Notes: generated from the sequence alone by a model not told the origin. A stretch of 64,000 nucleotides of DNA from Hyaloperonospora brassicae (GCA_947650285.1 CANTFL010000421.1:1-64000); one strand, 5' to 3'; counted from the stretch's first letter, positions 34,821 to 49,100 are shown. A program made the numbers and translations.

Positions 34821-37800
34821 ATCCAGCAACATCAAGAGAATTTGCAAATCTCCTGAAAAAGGTTGCTCCCGACACACAATTTCTGTGTGTCTCTGCACCT
34901 GGGTGATGAGGTGTCTCACATCACCTCGAAGCTAGAAGTGACAAGGAACTTGACACTTCGCACCCTAGTTGACTGTGGGGCGTCGAACAATTTTGTTCGT
35001 CGCCAGTCGCTAGAGGCAGGAAGTTTTAACTTCGTGGAGCGGGAGATCCCCCTGACGAAGATGACGGTGCGCCTTGCTACAGGCGCATCGATCACTGTGA
35101 AGAAACGTGTAGTCGTAATCCACTACATGTTAAAAGGCAAACAGTAGGATGATGACTTCATCGTGCTTGACCTAGATGACAAGTTCGACGTCATCTTAGG
35201 GTTGCCTTGGCTTAGGAGATACGAGCTTAGGGTGAGCTGGCAGCATCGATCAGTTACGATTCCTGCTACTTGTTCCTCAGATAATCACCTAACGAATATC
35301 TTGGAACGCCCACATTTACGTGGGTGTACTACGAGCGAGTGCGATGGTCTCACTTGTGGTACGGTCGTTAGACGACTGTACAAGAACACATAGTAGATGA
35401 TCAATATATTGTGGAGAAAGCTCTCCTTAACACTGTGAATGTGCCTTTCCAGGAAGTAATCGGGACATTAGATGTCTTGGTTATCGATGGATCAAGCGTA
35501 GGCGCTTACACGCTTGATCTGGTTGTGCCTCCGAAACTAACTTCGGAGATATTCCAACTGCCGAAGCTAGAACCGAAACGGTTCTTGCGTGATCTTCATA
35601 GTGTCAAAGTCAAGCAGATCTGTGAACTCGTCGCGGAGGATGAGTACGTTACCGATATTCGATCGGCAACGGTGTTTGATGAGACCGAGAGGGCTTTCAG
35701 CAGTTCATCAATGGACAAAACTGTCATCGATGAGAAGACTCGGATTGAGAGATATAAATTTTAATCCTGGAAGTCGCTTCAGGCAAATCCTTTGTATAAG
35801 GGTTTGATTGAATTCAAGGATGTGTTCCCTGAATCCGTGCCTTGCCAGTTGCCTAAGGACAAAGGCACCCGACGCTAAATCGAGTTCAATCCGGGCTCAA
35901 TATATTTTGTCATGAAGCAGTGGCCACTGCCTCGTGAACAAGTACCAGCGATCGAAAAGTTCTTTTTGATCGCTTAACAGCCTGCCATGAGAGGGAATCA
36001 ACATTTCCTCACAGCTCTCCGACCTTATGTGTGCGAAAAGCCACAGGGTGATGGCGGATAGTGCACGCATTCAACAAGCTGAAAGCTGCAACGGTACCGT
36101 CTCAGACGCCGATACCGAGAAAGGACGTAATCATAGATGGTATGTCAAACAGTACCATCTTTTCGTCCATGGATCTGATGGATTTATTCTAGCAGATCCT
36201 CATGCGTGAACGGGACATCCCGTTCACGGCAGTGAGTACCCCCAGCGGGATGCTGTGGGAGTGGCTAGTTATGCCACAGGGGCTGAGCAATGCCCCTGCA
36301 ACATTCAACAGATGTGTTACAGGTCTGTTGAGATCGGTGCGAGACTTCGCACCGAGTTACTTCGACGATGTGTTCGTCCATAGCCGATCTATGGACGGAA
36401 CGACGGACGTTGAGGTTCATAGAACTCATGTTCGTCAAGTCCTTCAACTTATGCGCAAGCATAAGTTGTATGCCAATCTCACGAAGTGTATATTCGCAGC
36501 AAGCGAAATACCACTTCTTGGGTGCATCGTCGGCAAACACGTCGTACGCCCGGATCCCGAGAAGATCAAGGCGATCACCGACTGGCCAGTGCCAGTCGAT
36601 GTCAAGGGACTAAGGAAAATCCCTGGACTAGAGGCGTACTTTCACAAGTACTCGCGCAATTACGCCGAGATGACTGTTCATCTTTCTTGCTTACTCAAGA
36701 AAGATGTCAAGTGGTCATTGAGCGCTGACCGCCAGCGCTCCTTTGAAGGTATAAATAAAAGCTTGATGCAATCGCCGATCTTGGCGATTGCAGATCAGGA
36801 CAGACCATTTCATGTGGTCTGTGACGCCAGCGATTTCGTCAATCGGCTGTGCGTTAATGCAGTTCGATGCAGATGGCGCGGAGCTCGTCGTCTGTCTATC
36901 AATCGCGTCAGCCGCATCCAGCTGAACGCAACTACCCAGTGCATGACAAGGAACTCCTTGCCATGAAGTACTCACTGGCTAAGTTTCGCGTCTATCTCTT
37001 GGGAGATAGACCGTTCATCGTCTATACGGACCATGTGTCACTACGCAAGGCTGAAAACAGTCTACACCTCTCGCGAAGGATGGCGAGGTGGCTGTCTTTC
37101 TTCTCGGAGTATAACTTCTCCGTAGAGTACAAACCAGGACGACTCAATGTCGACGCTGATGCGTTGTCACGTCGGCCCGACTTCGAGCCAACGTCCTGAG
37201 TCAACAGTGAGGCCTTGCCCACTGTTGCGTCACTATCCGTCAGTGTGCCGTCGTCGCCTTTACTCGACGACGTGCGGAAAGCATACGCAGGAGATACAAA
37301 TTTCCTCCGTTTGATGGGTCATCTTGCGAACCCATCTTGGAAATCCTTGTCGGATTTACCGGCTCTGTACCGTTCCTCATCGGATCGGTACACGAATCGC
37401 AATGGCCTGCTGAACTATACAGCAGTTGCCGACGACACGCCTCATGTCTTCGTTCCCGATCATAATGTCTTGCGATTACGCATCATGTTCGAATGTCACG
37501 ATACGCCGTCTGGCGAGCACCTTGGCCGATTAAAGACTTACTTCACGGTCAGTCGTGACTTTTACTGGCCCCGCCAGTATCAGTTTGTCCGCAAGTACAT
37601 ACGTGCTTGCGAGGTTTGTCAACGGATGAAGCCTAGTCCTTTATCCCGTGCACCGTTAAACCTCTGCCGGTCCCGGCACAATGTTGGGAGTTCGTGTCAA
37701 TGGACTTCGTCTTCGGTTTTCCCGAAGACACTAACAAGAATAATGGTATTCTTGTGTTTGTGGATCGCTTCAGCAAGATGGTACATCTTGCTGCAGTCAC

Positions 37801-39383
37801 AGAATCGATCAACGCCAACGGTTGTGCGCGTGTATTCGTAGACACTGTGTTTCGACTCCACGATTTACCCCGTGAACTCGTATCCGTCCGTGACCCTCGG
37901 TTCACGGCGGCGTTTTGACAATTTGTGTTCCGCACATTGGGAACACGGTTAAAGATGTCAACCTCTGACCATCCTGAAACAGATGATCAGACTGAACGTG
38001 CAAACCGTTTCCTCAAAGAATTACTTCGAGGATATATTTACTCGTTCTCAAGTTGGCGTGAGTTCTTCTCGATGGTCGAATTCGCCACTAACAACTCCGT
38101 GCATGCGTCCCCTACGCATACACCGTTCTACGTGGATGGCTTACGCCACCCACATATTCCCGCCCTAATACAGAGTGACTATGAGATTCGGGGGGGAGGG
38201 ACTCGCTCAAGCAAAAACGGTTTTGGCTCTTAATCATCACGTATCATCGCACATGCCGATACGTTCGATGTCGATGTCGATAATGTCGACATCGAAGAAG
38301 TTGATCTTGGCAGTAGCAATGACGCTGCTGCTACTTCAGACAATGATTACGATGCTGGGATTTTCAGCCTCGTCAACGATTATTCCAGCGAGTAAGAAGA
38401 CAACCTCGTTAAAGAAGAGAAGAATATCTTAGCAGTGCGCACGAAGCGCACTGAAAGACAAAACAAAGAGTCAGCAGAGAACTTCCTGCTGACTCGAGAG
38501 GCGGTAGTCCGTTTCGTTCAGGCCTCCATCGCAAATTCGGTGGATTGTCAGAAACGGAATGCAGACAAGAATGGAAGAGCAAATGTTCTTTCATCTAAAG
38601 TTAACGACCTAGTAGTACTGTCTACGGTAAGCTTACCTGGACATGTAGTCACTGATGTCCGTAGTAGTAAACTGCTGCCGAAACACATTGGTCCCTTTCG
38701 TGTGTTGCACAGCAGGGGCAACGCATACACGATTGAGTTGCCTCGTTAGGTGCGCACGCATCATGCGTTTTATGTTGGTCGTCTTTGCCCGTACCATCAG
38801 TACGAGACCTCTTGCGAGAACGGAAGTAACCGGCGCGCTCAAGAATCCACAACCTATTCTTGTGATCACGAACTAAACACATAAGTTGTTCCTTCATCAA
38901 CGCGGTCTCGCGACGATCTGCCTCTAGCCCGTCCCGCGAAAGGCGCCTCTCAACGTTCGTTATTGAGTTGAAAGAACGCGAAATCCAATCGGTCTTTCTC
39001 CCGATCGGTACGGAGACGTCGTACGGTCGACAACAAGTCGTGTCGACGATCGTATTCGTGATCGACGTCCACCATCAACTCGGTCAGGTAACGCTTATGG
39101 TTACCCAAAGTCTCCTGCAAGCCCGGCGGTTGAGCCGGACCTTGTCTTTCCACCTCCGCCGTAACCACTGGTGGATTCTCACGGAGGTCTACGCTTTCAC
39201 GTGGGGTGTATCTTGATCCACCGCGTGAATAATGGGGAGCGTACAAGTTACCTTGTCCGCTGGCGTGGGTACCCACCATCGTATGACATCTAGAATACTC
39301 CGTCGTATCTGAAGGCTTATGTTGAGGGTCTCGTCCACCAGTACGACGAGACTCATCCAATTAGTCCTCGGACCCATCGGTAA
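34787..39383 (+). pseudogene. pol of element 1: protease, RT, RNase H, integrase, chromodomain
   Basis: The protease is near 34930-35240 (active-site motif DCGASNNF, then VILGLPWLRRYE). Relative to element 2, a stretch of the order of 80 codons is missing near 35393-35411. RT spans about 35780-36600; its central frame 36202-36966 is open and keeps the catalytic YFDDVFVHS. RNase H is at about 36780-37190 (CDASDF, YTDHVSLR, DADALSRRPDF). The integrase zinc region is near 37490-37630 and ends CEVCQRMKPS; the core is at 37694-37918 (MDFVFGFP, RDPRFTAAF) and the C-terminal module contains GPFRVL near 38690. The chromodomain lies at about 39150-39350 (SYLVRWRGYPPSYDI) and is cut by a stop in place of the conserved Trp. 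At least five frame breaks are visible. Confidence 0.88.
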
Positions 39384-40359
39384 ACACGATCTTTTGGCGC
39401 TTGTAGAAGGATTGCAAGTTTGCAATCGTGTCCCGCATCTCAGCCGAGATGTGTTCCCTTCCCCAGGGTAAACTTAGGGAAAAGACTTCTTTTTTGGCGC
39501 GCTGCGAGTCGTCAACACAACTCGCACCACAATCACCCTAAGTGAGGCAAAAAATGCCTGCCTCACGCGACATACGATGCAGCCGGCACCTTGCACCGGT
39601 TGGCGTTCGCTTTTCAAACTTGATGCGTACCGCTTCAAGTTTTCGGGGCTATCCTTCTCGTCCAAAATGTCAAGAATTTTGGACGAACGCGTTCCACGAT
39701 GTCAAAATTTGGGTCTTGTCTCGCTTTTGGTTGCCATTGTACCATCGATGCCTAAAGAAGGCATCGAGATAAAAGTCTTCTTTAGCGCGAAAGTTTTTTC
39801 GCGCTGGGACTTAAGCCATGAATCTCCGATGCTTTGAATAATGAACTTCGATGGTGCTTGCTTGTCTCGTGAGACAGGGCATCGTGAGATGGTCGGGCAA
39901 GCGCCACGGCTTGATCTTAACACGCTTCAATGTGGAACCTGTTTTGATAGTACGGCTTTCAGAATGACGACGGCTCTCGCCATCATCATCACGCTCTTGT
40001 GGGGAAGCACGGGTTGATGCTGGTGAGGCATTGTAGTCCTCACCATAGAATTCCTCATTACTGCCGAACAGACTGTGTTGCATTTCACGAGTCCGCTCGT
40101 TTGACAGTGCTCTTGACGAAAGATGAGGCACCGCCGGTGATCGGGATGAATCTAGAACGTTGCGCGAGTCAGGCACGTCTGACTCGCCAGAATTGATGAT
40201 CTTATTGTCAAGGTCATCATATGCACGTGGTGCGATACCGCGTGCGTCTGCAGCACCTTCTGCTGCAGATGGAGAACAAGCAGCAGACGAAGAAGCGTAG
40301 GCCTCAGAGGCTGGCACAGCAGCAGGCTGTGTGGTCTTCGAATCAACTCGCATAGACAT
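38790..40359 (-). pseudogene. antisense ORF of element 1, broken
   Basis: The minus strand carries a former gene starting at the ATG at 40359 (MSMRVDSKTTQPAAVPAS), about 130 bases inside the 3' LTR, and running back over the chromodomain end of pol. The N-terminal frame 39811-40407 is open for 198 codons: Ala/Ser-rich, then MQHSLFGSNEEFYGED and SRRH-SESRT, then KPWRLPDHL. After frame breaks come [40 protein letters not shown] and a coiled-coil-like charged segment (39360-38950). It ends in a basic tail (YFRSRKRSRTD) near 38790. The order and motifs are shared with 55331-56927 in element 2. I recognise no known family and its function is unknown. Confidence 0.65.
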
Positions 40360-40491
40360 GTTAAATATGCGAGGCAAGGTCAGGAGTAAATGGGCATGAC
40401 TGAACAAGTGCTCCCTGTCCCACTGGTGTCCAACGGGTGGCCACCCAGTTTTCGATAGTCACACGGTAATTATCAGATAAAGGAGGGGTGA

Positions 40492-40932
40492 TGTAACGGG
40501 GTAGCCCGTTACATGAAATTGTCATTAAGAACAATTTGACAATAAAGAGTTTTACGGCAAATATTGTTTTAACAATATCACAGACATGGTGATATTGTTG
40601 AAGATGACCGAAGGGTTCACTCATTGGTTGATATCGTGATGGTATCAACCCACCAATCGCTTCTAGACGCGCGCAATGGGTGGTGAGTAGACGCCATCAT
40701 ACATTTAGTCATATTAGTACAATAAAGTCAGGGCAACAGAAGATTCGAGAAGTTATAGGACTTAATTATAGTAATACAGTTTTACTTTTACCAGAGACTA
40801 GAGTGTTCACTTAGTCTCCTTTCCTTCCTCTGTGTTCCTTCAACACCTAGCAGGGCGATGTCGACCATTGTTGTCAGTGGAAGTATACTCCGTACTGTTC
40901 AACCAGTACGTAGTCAACAGTGCCCCGTTACA
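40492..40932 (+). repeat. 3' LTR of element 1, subfamily A
   Basis: 441 bp, TGTAACGGGG to CCCCGTTACA, preceded by a purine tract and followed by the target duplication GTGAC. It differs from the 5' LTR at roughly 25-30 positions, many of them between 40545 and 40575. Confidence 0.95.
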
Positions 40933-40937
40933 GTGAC

Positions 40938-42658
40938 AAAATATTGCGTAGGAGTAGCCTTCTAGAAAATTTCGGTTTTGCCGTTATAATTTACAAGTTA
41001 GGCTGTATACATATCGGCTCGGAAGTAAACGGCCAATCCATTCCATGCGGGTTCTTAACAGAAGGCGTCGATTGCAAAAAACAAAAAAATTAGATTATTT
41101 TGAGGTGGGGCGGAACCGTCTTCTTTCTCGTGGAGCGAAGGATGAGAATTTCTAGTTGTAAAACGCAGGGTATGCTTCTGTTTTTGCCTTCTACATATAT
41201 TGAATGTGTCGTGCGGAATACGGTTTTACGTATTCCTGCATGCATTTCCAGGTGTGTTGCATATGCAAGACTTATTTTATGTCGAAAACAAGATAAAATG
41301 ATTGACGATTGACGTAAGTGCAGTTGCTTGGATATCGTTTATAATTATATACAATCTACACGAGGTGCCTATAATATTAGAAGCTCCTGGTTGAAGTCGC
41401 GGGCCGACTTCTTTTTAGTACGCCCAACACTTAATTAATGTTAAGTATAGCATCTTTTGCGCGGATAATATATATCGTTGCTAAAGGAAGGGTTGAGCGC
41501 AAACATCCACCAAACTCTTTAACAAATCCCGACTACAAGCGTTCACTAGTTCTACAAACGGCAACTTGTAGAGTTAATTCATTTAGAAGTAACGATAATG
41601 GGAGTCAACGTAGTGTAAAAGCTTTGTGTTTGAATTCAGTCAACAAGCTTATACATCAACATTTTAGAAAGTCAACGGCATAAGGCGGCATGTCGTTTGA
41701 TATATCGGTTATGGAAATTTGAACCATTTGATATAACTTACATGATCTGCCAACGTATCAATATGCAGATACCAAAGTAGCGGTAAATTGCTGAGAGAAC
41801 AATGTTAGACAGTCGTTAATACATGTTGCGTACATAGTGCTGTTCTAGGTGTTAAAGGTACGACCCAGGCAGCTTGAGATGACGATTAATCAATCAACAA
41901 TAGCAGGTGTTTTTCATGAGGAACTAACAAACATGTATTGGTGCGATTGCAGGTGCTGAAAAGGATGTTCCGAAATATCTGGATTACCGAGACTAACGAC
42001 ATGCCAAAAATACACCTTATTACCGCTAACAGCAGGACAAAGAGGGCTTCGGCATGTAGAAAAGCGTCATTGTATAAACAGATTTATGAATAGATGCACA
42101 CTTGTCGTCAACACTTCAACGGTCGTGATGCAGCTACCTGCAGTTTGGAAAATGCGTTCTTACTGACAGGTTTAAATTATTTTTTATTGGTAAAATTTTA
42201 AAAATCGTTTGGTTTGTGTAGCGTAGATACCACAATTTCCTGCTAGAGGAAGGCTTCATCTCAAAGGAGTACTTATTTTGTAGAACAGACAGCGACTCAA
42301 CCCGAGTGAATTACGTTTCGAGATACGACTCAACGAGTATACCAGATCACAGAGATTAGTGTCCCGGTTCGAGGGATCAACGATTCTAAAATTAAGTGGC
42401 ACAAGGTGCACGAGAGTGTAGACAATATGTAGGCCTTAATCTATTACAATCTGGATGCCTTTGCAAGGCACGTGTCTTCTAGTGACCGAACGGTGAAACG
42501 ATATTCATTCTAATGTACGCGAAAAAAACCCGTCTCAGTACTCTAATGGAGGTTTTGTTCCTACTATAGTAAAACGCAAAACTTTCTCTTAAGTGGCTGA
42601 AAACGCCTGTACAACTGTACTTAGTACTGCTTTATATTGATGAGGTATACATCACATG
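40938..42658. other. AT-rich intergenic DNA, nothing identified
   Basis: Short frames only (for example 41438-41683, 81 codons) without recognisable domains; no repeats or RNA genes seen. Confidence 0.35.
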
Positions 42659-42663
42659 GTTCA

Positions 42664-43104
42664 TGTAACGGGGAAGCCCGTTACATAATATTGTCATGAA
42701 GGCTAAAATGACGATAAAGAATATTACGTTGAATATTCTTTCAACAATATCACAGAGCATGATGATATTGTCAGATGACCGAAGGGTTCACTCATTGGTT
42801 TATGTTGTGATGAGATCAACCCACCAATCGCTGCTAGATGCGCGCAATAGGTGGTGAGTAGACGTCATCATACATTTAGTCATATTAGTACAATTAAGTC
42901 AGGATAAACAGAAACATAAGATTGATAGGACTTAATTATATTAAATAACAGTTTTACTTTTACCAGAGACTAGAGTGTTCACTTAGTCTCATTTCTTTCC
43001 TCTGTGTTGGTGCAACACTTAGCAGGGCACTGACTATCACTGTTGTCAGTGGAAGTAAGCTCCGTACTGGTCAACCAGTGCGTTGTCACCAGTGCTTCGT
43101 TACA
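42664..43104 (+). repeat. solo LTR, subfamily A
   Basis: 441 bp from TGTAACGGGG to GCTTCGTTACA, flanked by the 5-bp duplication GTTCA (42659-42663 and 43105-43109). No internal element sequence adjoins it. It is similar to the LTRs of element 1 and to 54758-55200. Confidence 0.93.
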
Positions 43105-43109
43105 GTTCA

Positions 43110-46100
43110 CGTACCCATGGCGGTCTTGTACCACCAAATGGTGCCACCGTTACAGTTGACATGCAGGACGGAATCGGCCATTTTGCTAAATACAAAAATA
43201 TGATGCACGCGCTGTAGAAGTTTTGCATCTTACAAGAACGATGTTGCGTGTGTAGGAAATGAAGAAAGTGTAGTTGATGACTTCGATATTAATACGCGCG
43301 CTAGACGCGTTTCGGCGCCCGCCGGGGGCCTCGTCAGTAGCTTTAACAATCTAGAAGTGAGGTCTTCCTCTATCCTGCGCCCAACGACTAAGAACCTCCT
43401 AGAACTTAGTGTACCCACACAAATCATCCACCATAACAACCGAACCCGGCAGCTGGGCGGCGACCTTTGCTGATTATCTAACGGCGATAAAGTGCTGTCC
43501 AAGTACTTTATTACTAAGTGTACTCCTTTGCGATGTACTGTAAAGTCCCGTCCAAGTACTTAACATTCGGATGTTTACTCCTTAGCGAAGTATCTGATAG
43601 GTATCATTTTGAGCGGCTGACACGCGCCAGCCGCCATCTAGCGTACTTAGAACAGCACTGATATATAAATCGGTACACTAGGGGGTACACGTTTCCAAAT
43701 TTTGTAGCGGTTATTATGTACTGTAGCTGCACCATTCAGGTGTCTAATCGTTACAATATCAATCTGGATACGTCGTGTGTGTCACGTACACTTTTATTGA
43801 GGCGTTCATCTGTGTAACTTACTCAAATAGCTGCGTAAACGGGATTCATCTTGTCACATTTCTGATGATTTCTACGCGCTGATCCTGTCAGTGTGATCGT
43901 CATTTAGAGTCATACTCCGCAGTTGCACAGAAATAGGGTTTGCTCGCTTTGATGCTTTCCCTGTTTATGAAGCTGCCTAACATTTATTCCAACCCTGTCA
44001 TGTGCTACTATACTGCTTAGCATATACACCGTTCCATTGCTCCCTGAACCCCGCTTTCGTCGTCGAAGTAAGCACTGTAAATACGTTCCAACTGTCGTGA
44101 ACCTGGCGCGAGCAGTCATTCGCTTGCAGGAGACACCAGAACAGCGAAAGCATAGCATGTTGGCTATGATGAGTCAAGGAATATGCTGCTTGCGTGGACT
44201 TTGCTTGTTGTTTCGCCAGCTAACGAGCTTACAGAGTTCGCAGACTCCCTATATTGCAATCACAACTACACGGCTACACCTTCTTTCGTGTTGATGACAT
44301 GGATCACACCACCGTCCAAGCTAGCGATGCACATGGAAACGTCATCGTAAAACACACCACGTCATTGTCTCGAATGATGAGGCTCCACCTATTCAGCAGA
44401 ATCACACTTCGCGCAGCAGCAAATGATGCCCACACGACTCATTAGGTGCGTCTCTGATCAGGTCATGCATCATGTCGAAACCAACGTCTCTGTCTGTTGG
44501 GCGCCACAATCTGCATATAAATACTAGACAGTCGCCAAAGCGGTACACCACTTCGCCTCATCTCGTCTTACTTTGACAACGCCTCGATCACTAACGGCCA
44601 ATGGCGCCAACTTTTCGGAGCCACTAGGATAACTCTGCGTTGCTGTATCTCGCTTGTGCTCACAGATTCGCGTTTCTTGAGTAAATTCGTAAACTGCCGA
44701 TTGACCCGTCAGTCCCGTGGAGTCGTTGACACGGCAAGCTGACCGCATTCACAAACACATTTTATCGTCCTGTAGAGTGGGGCAGGTAATCTGCTTTTCG
44801 TAAATGCAGCCACTTTATCCACGATGTCATGTCACCCGGTGATTCGACTGAGCTTGACAGGCCCTCATGCGTAGGCTAATGTGTCTGGCACGCAAAGCAG
44901 TCTTCATCTCATTTGCTTTTTCCACGAAAACGTGGACTTTTCTCCTCTAAGTGATCGGATGTGCCGTGTTGGTCCACCACGAAGCTCTGCAGCGTTCACC
45001 ACTGGCCGACCTGCTTTGCGCTTCTAGCTCGCGAGCACCATATGCCCTCGCCGTCATGGCTGCTTATCAGTCTTCATGGCTGTTGTGTACGTAAACTTCT
45101 CTTTCGCAGTGCGTCACCGTGTGACAACGTTAACAGCGACGAACTGTTTTGCGCAGCACTCTTCGGTGACTCAACTTTGCGCATGATCTACAACGGGATC
45201 CTGGAGTCATTTGTAGCGATTGTGTTTCTGCGGCTTTCATCACTAATGAATACGCACTCCGATGCTGATGCACACGATTCAAGGACGGACCGAGTCAAGA
45301 GTAACGAACAGAAAGTCCGGTTTACCCCAACCGGTGTCGACAGTGTGAGTCGCGATCGAGCTCTCAGTCCTGACATGTTCGATGGGCTTAACAAACGAGC
45401 ACAAGAAGTTGGACAGAGATCTGGTCAGCGCAAGTAGATAAGCGAATTGCTTGCTTTCTGCATTCAGTGCGCCATTTGTTACCTTGCGGGTCGTTCTCGG
45501 GATGGTGGCAACACTTTTGACATGGTCTGACCCAATGCTACACGTATCATCTGTCTGTTCACCAGACCTTGGTCCGTGCACGCATATGTCCATGCCATCA
45601 AGTTAGTAACGTATCATCGCGTATATCCATCCATGCCAAGGCGCATCGCGAGGTTCGGATCTGTTCGCCAACAGTGATGAGTATGACTCCGCAGACTGTA
45701 TGGATACTCCCCGTGGCAGTCTGTGGCACCAGCATCTGCATACCACCACGCCACGGTTTGAAGAGCTCTGTTTTGTTGACCGTGTCGCGGACATATCACG
45801 AGGACCGATGGCTTTGCGACGACGATGTCTGCGACATCAGCTCGACGAAGGTCGAGTGCTGTATACCTGATCGATAGATACCCTATCCCAGATACCTCCT
45901 GATCGATTGGCTGACATCTCTGTCAATGCAAGGTGTTCTACTTGGCCTCGCAGCTCCTGTCGATCATTCCTTCCTTGCCTCGAGCACAGCACACGTTGGC
46001 TTTGCCTTTCAGGCAGTAGTGAACAGACAACACAACGACGGATGAAGGTATGATGTATTTAACGAGTTACAAACGCGAGCTGATGCCCTGACAGAAAATG

Positions 46101-46155
46101 GGGCGTAACGATTACAGTGCATTCGGTACACGCGCGCACATCGGAGACACAGCGA
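43110..46155. other. intergenic region 3' of the ABC gene
   Basis: No supported gene. Frames at 44961-45437 (plus, 158 codons) and 43230-43502 (minus, 90 codons) have no recognisable domain. The sequence composition is closer to coding than the surrounding AT-rich DNA, so a decayed gene is possible. Confidence 0.35.
43490..43595. repeat. imperfect tandem duplication, about 53 bp
   Basis: The blocks CTGTCCAAGTACTT...TACTCCTTTGCGA and CCGTCCAAGTACTT...TACTCCTTAGCGA follow each other at a period of about 53 bases. Confidence 0.6.
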
Positions 46156-49100
46156 TCACCGCTTCTGGTGGTTCACAAAGCGCATCGCCACCAGCGTGAG
46201 CACACGGAAGAGCACCAAGAACGCCAGCACGATGCCGTTGTTGCGCCAGATTTCGCTGTGCTTCACGAGGAACGTACTGTCCAAGTAGCTCTTCACGGTC
46301 AGACCCGCAGGAAGGTTTGGCGGCATGTTCGTCATGAGCTCGCAACCAACGTCGTCGCCCACGCCGCTGTCGGGACAGTCGCCGAACACGAGGCTGGCCA
46401 GGACTGCAAACGTGTACTTCTGCGGCGTGATGTGGTACAACCACTTGTAGCCCGTCGGCAGGTCTCCAGCAGGGGGAGAGAAGCCCATGAACAGCAGGAA
46501 GATCAACGCCATGAGAAAACCCAAAATCTGGGCGACTTCCACATTCGGCAGCAAGAACACCAGGAACTCGCCGATGTACGCCTGCAGCAGCACGTGCATC
46601 GACACGGCAAGCCAGAACGTGAAGAAGGCACTGGCCCCGCTGAAGCCGACCATCGGGTAGAAAGGAGCCATGAACAGCATCACAGCCAGGAACGTGTACG
46701 GGATCTCCACCACACTCGAAGCAAAGAAGTACCAGACCGCGTTGTACGTCTGCGCTGCGCGTTCGCGGTAGAAAACGCCACGCTCCTGAGAAGCGATGGG
46801 CAACGAGCTGTTGAACGAACTGATGCCGAGGAACGCGACCGTCAAGTACAACATGCCCATGCCCGAGTTGATGCCAGTGAATGATGTGTACTCCGAGTCG
46901 ACGTACGTGATGCCGAAGACGAGACCCAGCACCAGAGATACGAAGAATCGTGTCAAGTTGAACGATGCCGTGCGCCAGTACATGCGGAAGAAGCGCTGCA
47001 TCACCATCTTCATCTGGACCAGCTCCGTTGCAGCGCGCTTGTCCGTGAAGATCAGTTCAGGCAAGTCCGCCGACGGTCGAGTCACACCATCACGGTCCAA
47101 ATTGGTCTGCAGAATCTCAAACTGTCTGCTCTCCTGGAAGACCTTCACAAAGTCCTTGGCACCGTTGCTGTTGCCCACGCCCGCACCAATCACCTCCAAC
47201 ATCCACGTTGCCGCGTTGTAGTTGCTTGCCAACTTCGTCACACCCTCGATGGACTCAAAGTACGCAATCATCTCACACGCGTTTTCACCCAGCTCACCCG
47301 CGAACACCGTCTCACCGCCGCGCTTCAGTAGTAACAGACTGTCGAATACGCTGAAAACTTCCGTCGAAGGCTGATGGATCGTGCACACAATGGTCCGACC
47401 CGTGTTCGCCACCTTGCGCACGCCGTCCATGATGAGCTTGGCGGAACGCGCATCCAGTCCGCTTGTGGGCTCGTCCAGGAAAAGCACACTGGGCTGAGCC
47501 GCCAGCTCCACACCGATCGTCAGTCGCTTCATCTGCTCCACAGAACTGCCGCGGACGATCTGATCAGCAATCGGGTGCAGGTCGAGCAGCTCCAGGCATT
47601 CGTTCACCGAGTCGTACTTCTGACTGTCCGGAACGTCGGCGCCCTGGCGGAGGAATGCGCTGAACGTGAGCGCCTCGCGGAATGTCGTCGAGTCACAGTG
47701 GATGTCCATTTGCTCGCAGTACCCAGTTGAGCGTCGGATGGCGAGGTCGGTGGCAGGAACGCCGTTGAGCAGGATGTGGCCACCGATCGTTCCTCCCGTT
47801 TTGCGGCCAGCAATGACATCCATCAGCGTCGTCTTGCCGGCACCCGACGATCCCATGAGTGCCGTGATGGTACCTGGCAGCGCGTAGCCACTGATGCCTT
47901 TCAGCAGGTCGATCGTTCCTTTCGGGTTGGTCGGGTCCGGCACGCTGTACCAGAGGTCCTTGAAAGCGATGGTAACCGGGACGAAGAGCTTGTCGCTGGC
48001 AGGCGCCACAGAGAGTGCAGCGTCGCCACCGTTTGTCGAGCCACGCGGCGTTTGCATCATACCGTATCCGTCCTTGGTGTCGCCCTTGTTCTCCGAGGTC
48101 AATGTCACGTTCTCGGGACTCTCATATCGGTTGTACTCCAGTGCGATGAACGAGAGACACATGAAGAAAACGTATGCGCCACCGATGAACGCAATGCTGT
48201 ACCACAGCCAGTACTTTTCGGACGGAACCTCAAATGTACCGAGCGAGTATATGCCAGCCGTCTGGTTGAAGCTCTCGCAGAAATTGATATCGCCGTAAAC
48301 ACACGTGTCAAAGGTGTCGTCCCTGTACTGGTTCACTGCTAGCGCGCGCACGCACCAAGCAATCGGGTTCAGCCAGTATATCCAGATGAGGTAGTCCGGA
48401 ATTTGCTCTTTCGTGATGACGAAGCCTCCGAACAAGATGAAGAACAGGATCGAGACACTGGAGATCGGGTTGGCGATGCTGAAGTTCGGCGAAGCAGAAG
48501 CCAAGAAGAAGAAGAACGCCGTGAACGCGAGGTTCGTTATAATCAGCATCAACAGGAACAGGAAGAACGCCCCGATCGTGTCCACAAAGCCGCACATCCA
48601 GTACACGATGCAGCCGAACACGACACTCTCCAGAATGATCGGTAGCAGCTGGCTCGCCGACGACGAAAGCACATACGATGCCGTGCGGAAGAAGTTGGCT
48701 CCACGCTGCTTGTAGAACACCTCGCGCGCAGCCATGACTGTCGGGATCTGAGCAGACTGGCCCAGCGACAAACACAGCACCGAAGCGAAGATGACGCCCA
48801 TGACCAGCTGTGCGTTAGTCGGGTCAAACTGGTAGAAGACGCTGGCATACAGCAAACCCATGATGGTGTTCATGAACAAGCGCCCACACAGTGCCGCCGA
48901 GTCGCGCAACGTCACCTTGACCTGCCGTGTCATCAACAAACACGTGCTGTCCCAGAAGTTCTGGTGAAACTCTGGTAGAATATCCATGTGCACCTTCTTG
49001 TCCTGAACGAGGGTGGGGTGTACCGGATCTTCGAGGCTTGCTCGCATTCGGTCACAGATGGACGAGCGCTCGAACGCTGTGGCAAAGTCGCTGGCCGACC

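Larger units (their letters stand above)
33192..40932 (+). mobile_element. Ty3/gypsy chromovirus, element 1, full length, inactive
   Basis: Two LTRs (33192-33631, 40492-40932) flank about 6.9 kb of gag-pol. The 5-bp target duplication GTGAC lies outside both ends (33187-33191, 40933-40937). A purine tract (AAAGGAGGGGTGA) directly precedes the 3' LTR at 40479-40491. The 5' LTR is followed by CCAGGCAGCA, a mutated form of the CCTGGTAGCA seen in element 2, whose TGGTAGCA would fit the 3' end of an initiator-Met-type tRNA. The order gag, protease, RT, RNase H, integrase, chromodomain defines it as a chromovirus. Frameshifts and stops break every ORF, and the LTRs differ at roughly 25-30 sites, so the insertion is older than the large element. 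Confidence 0.95.

Noticed and set aside
44961..45437. 158-codon plus-strand ORF
   Set aside because: No domain, no promoter match, mixed composition; an opposing frame of similar quality overlaps it. Kept only as a remark under the intergenic region.
46117..46884. 255-codon plus-strand ORF opposite the ABC gene
   Set aside because: It is His/Arg/Glu-rich and lies in the antisense frame of a conserved transporter, so it is a shadow of codon bias; the same holds for other plus-strand frames at 46-50 kb.
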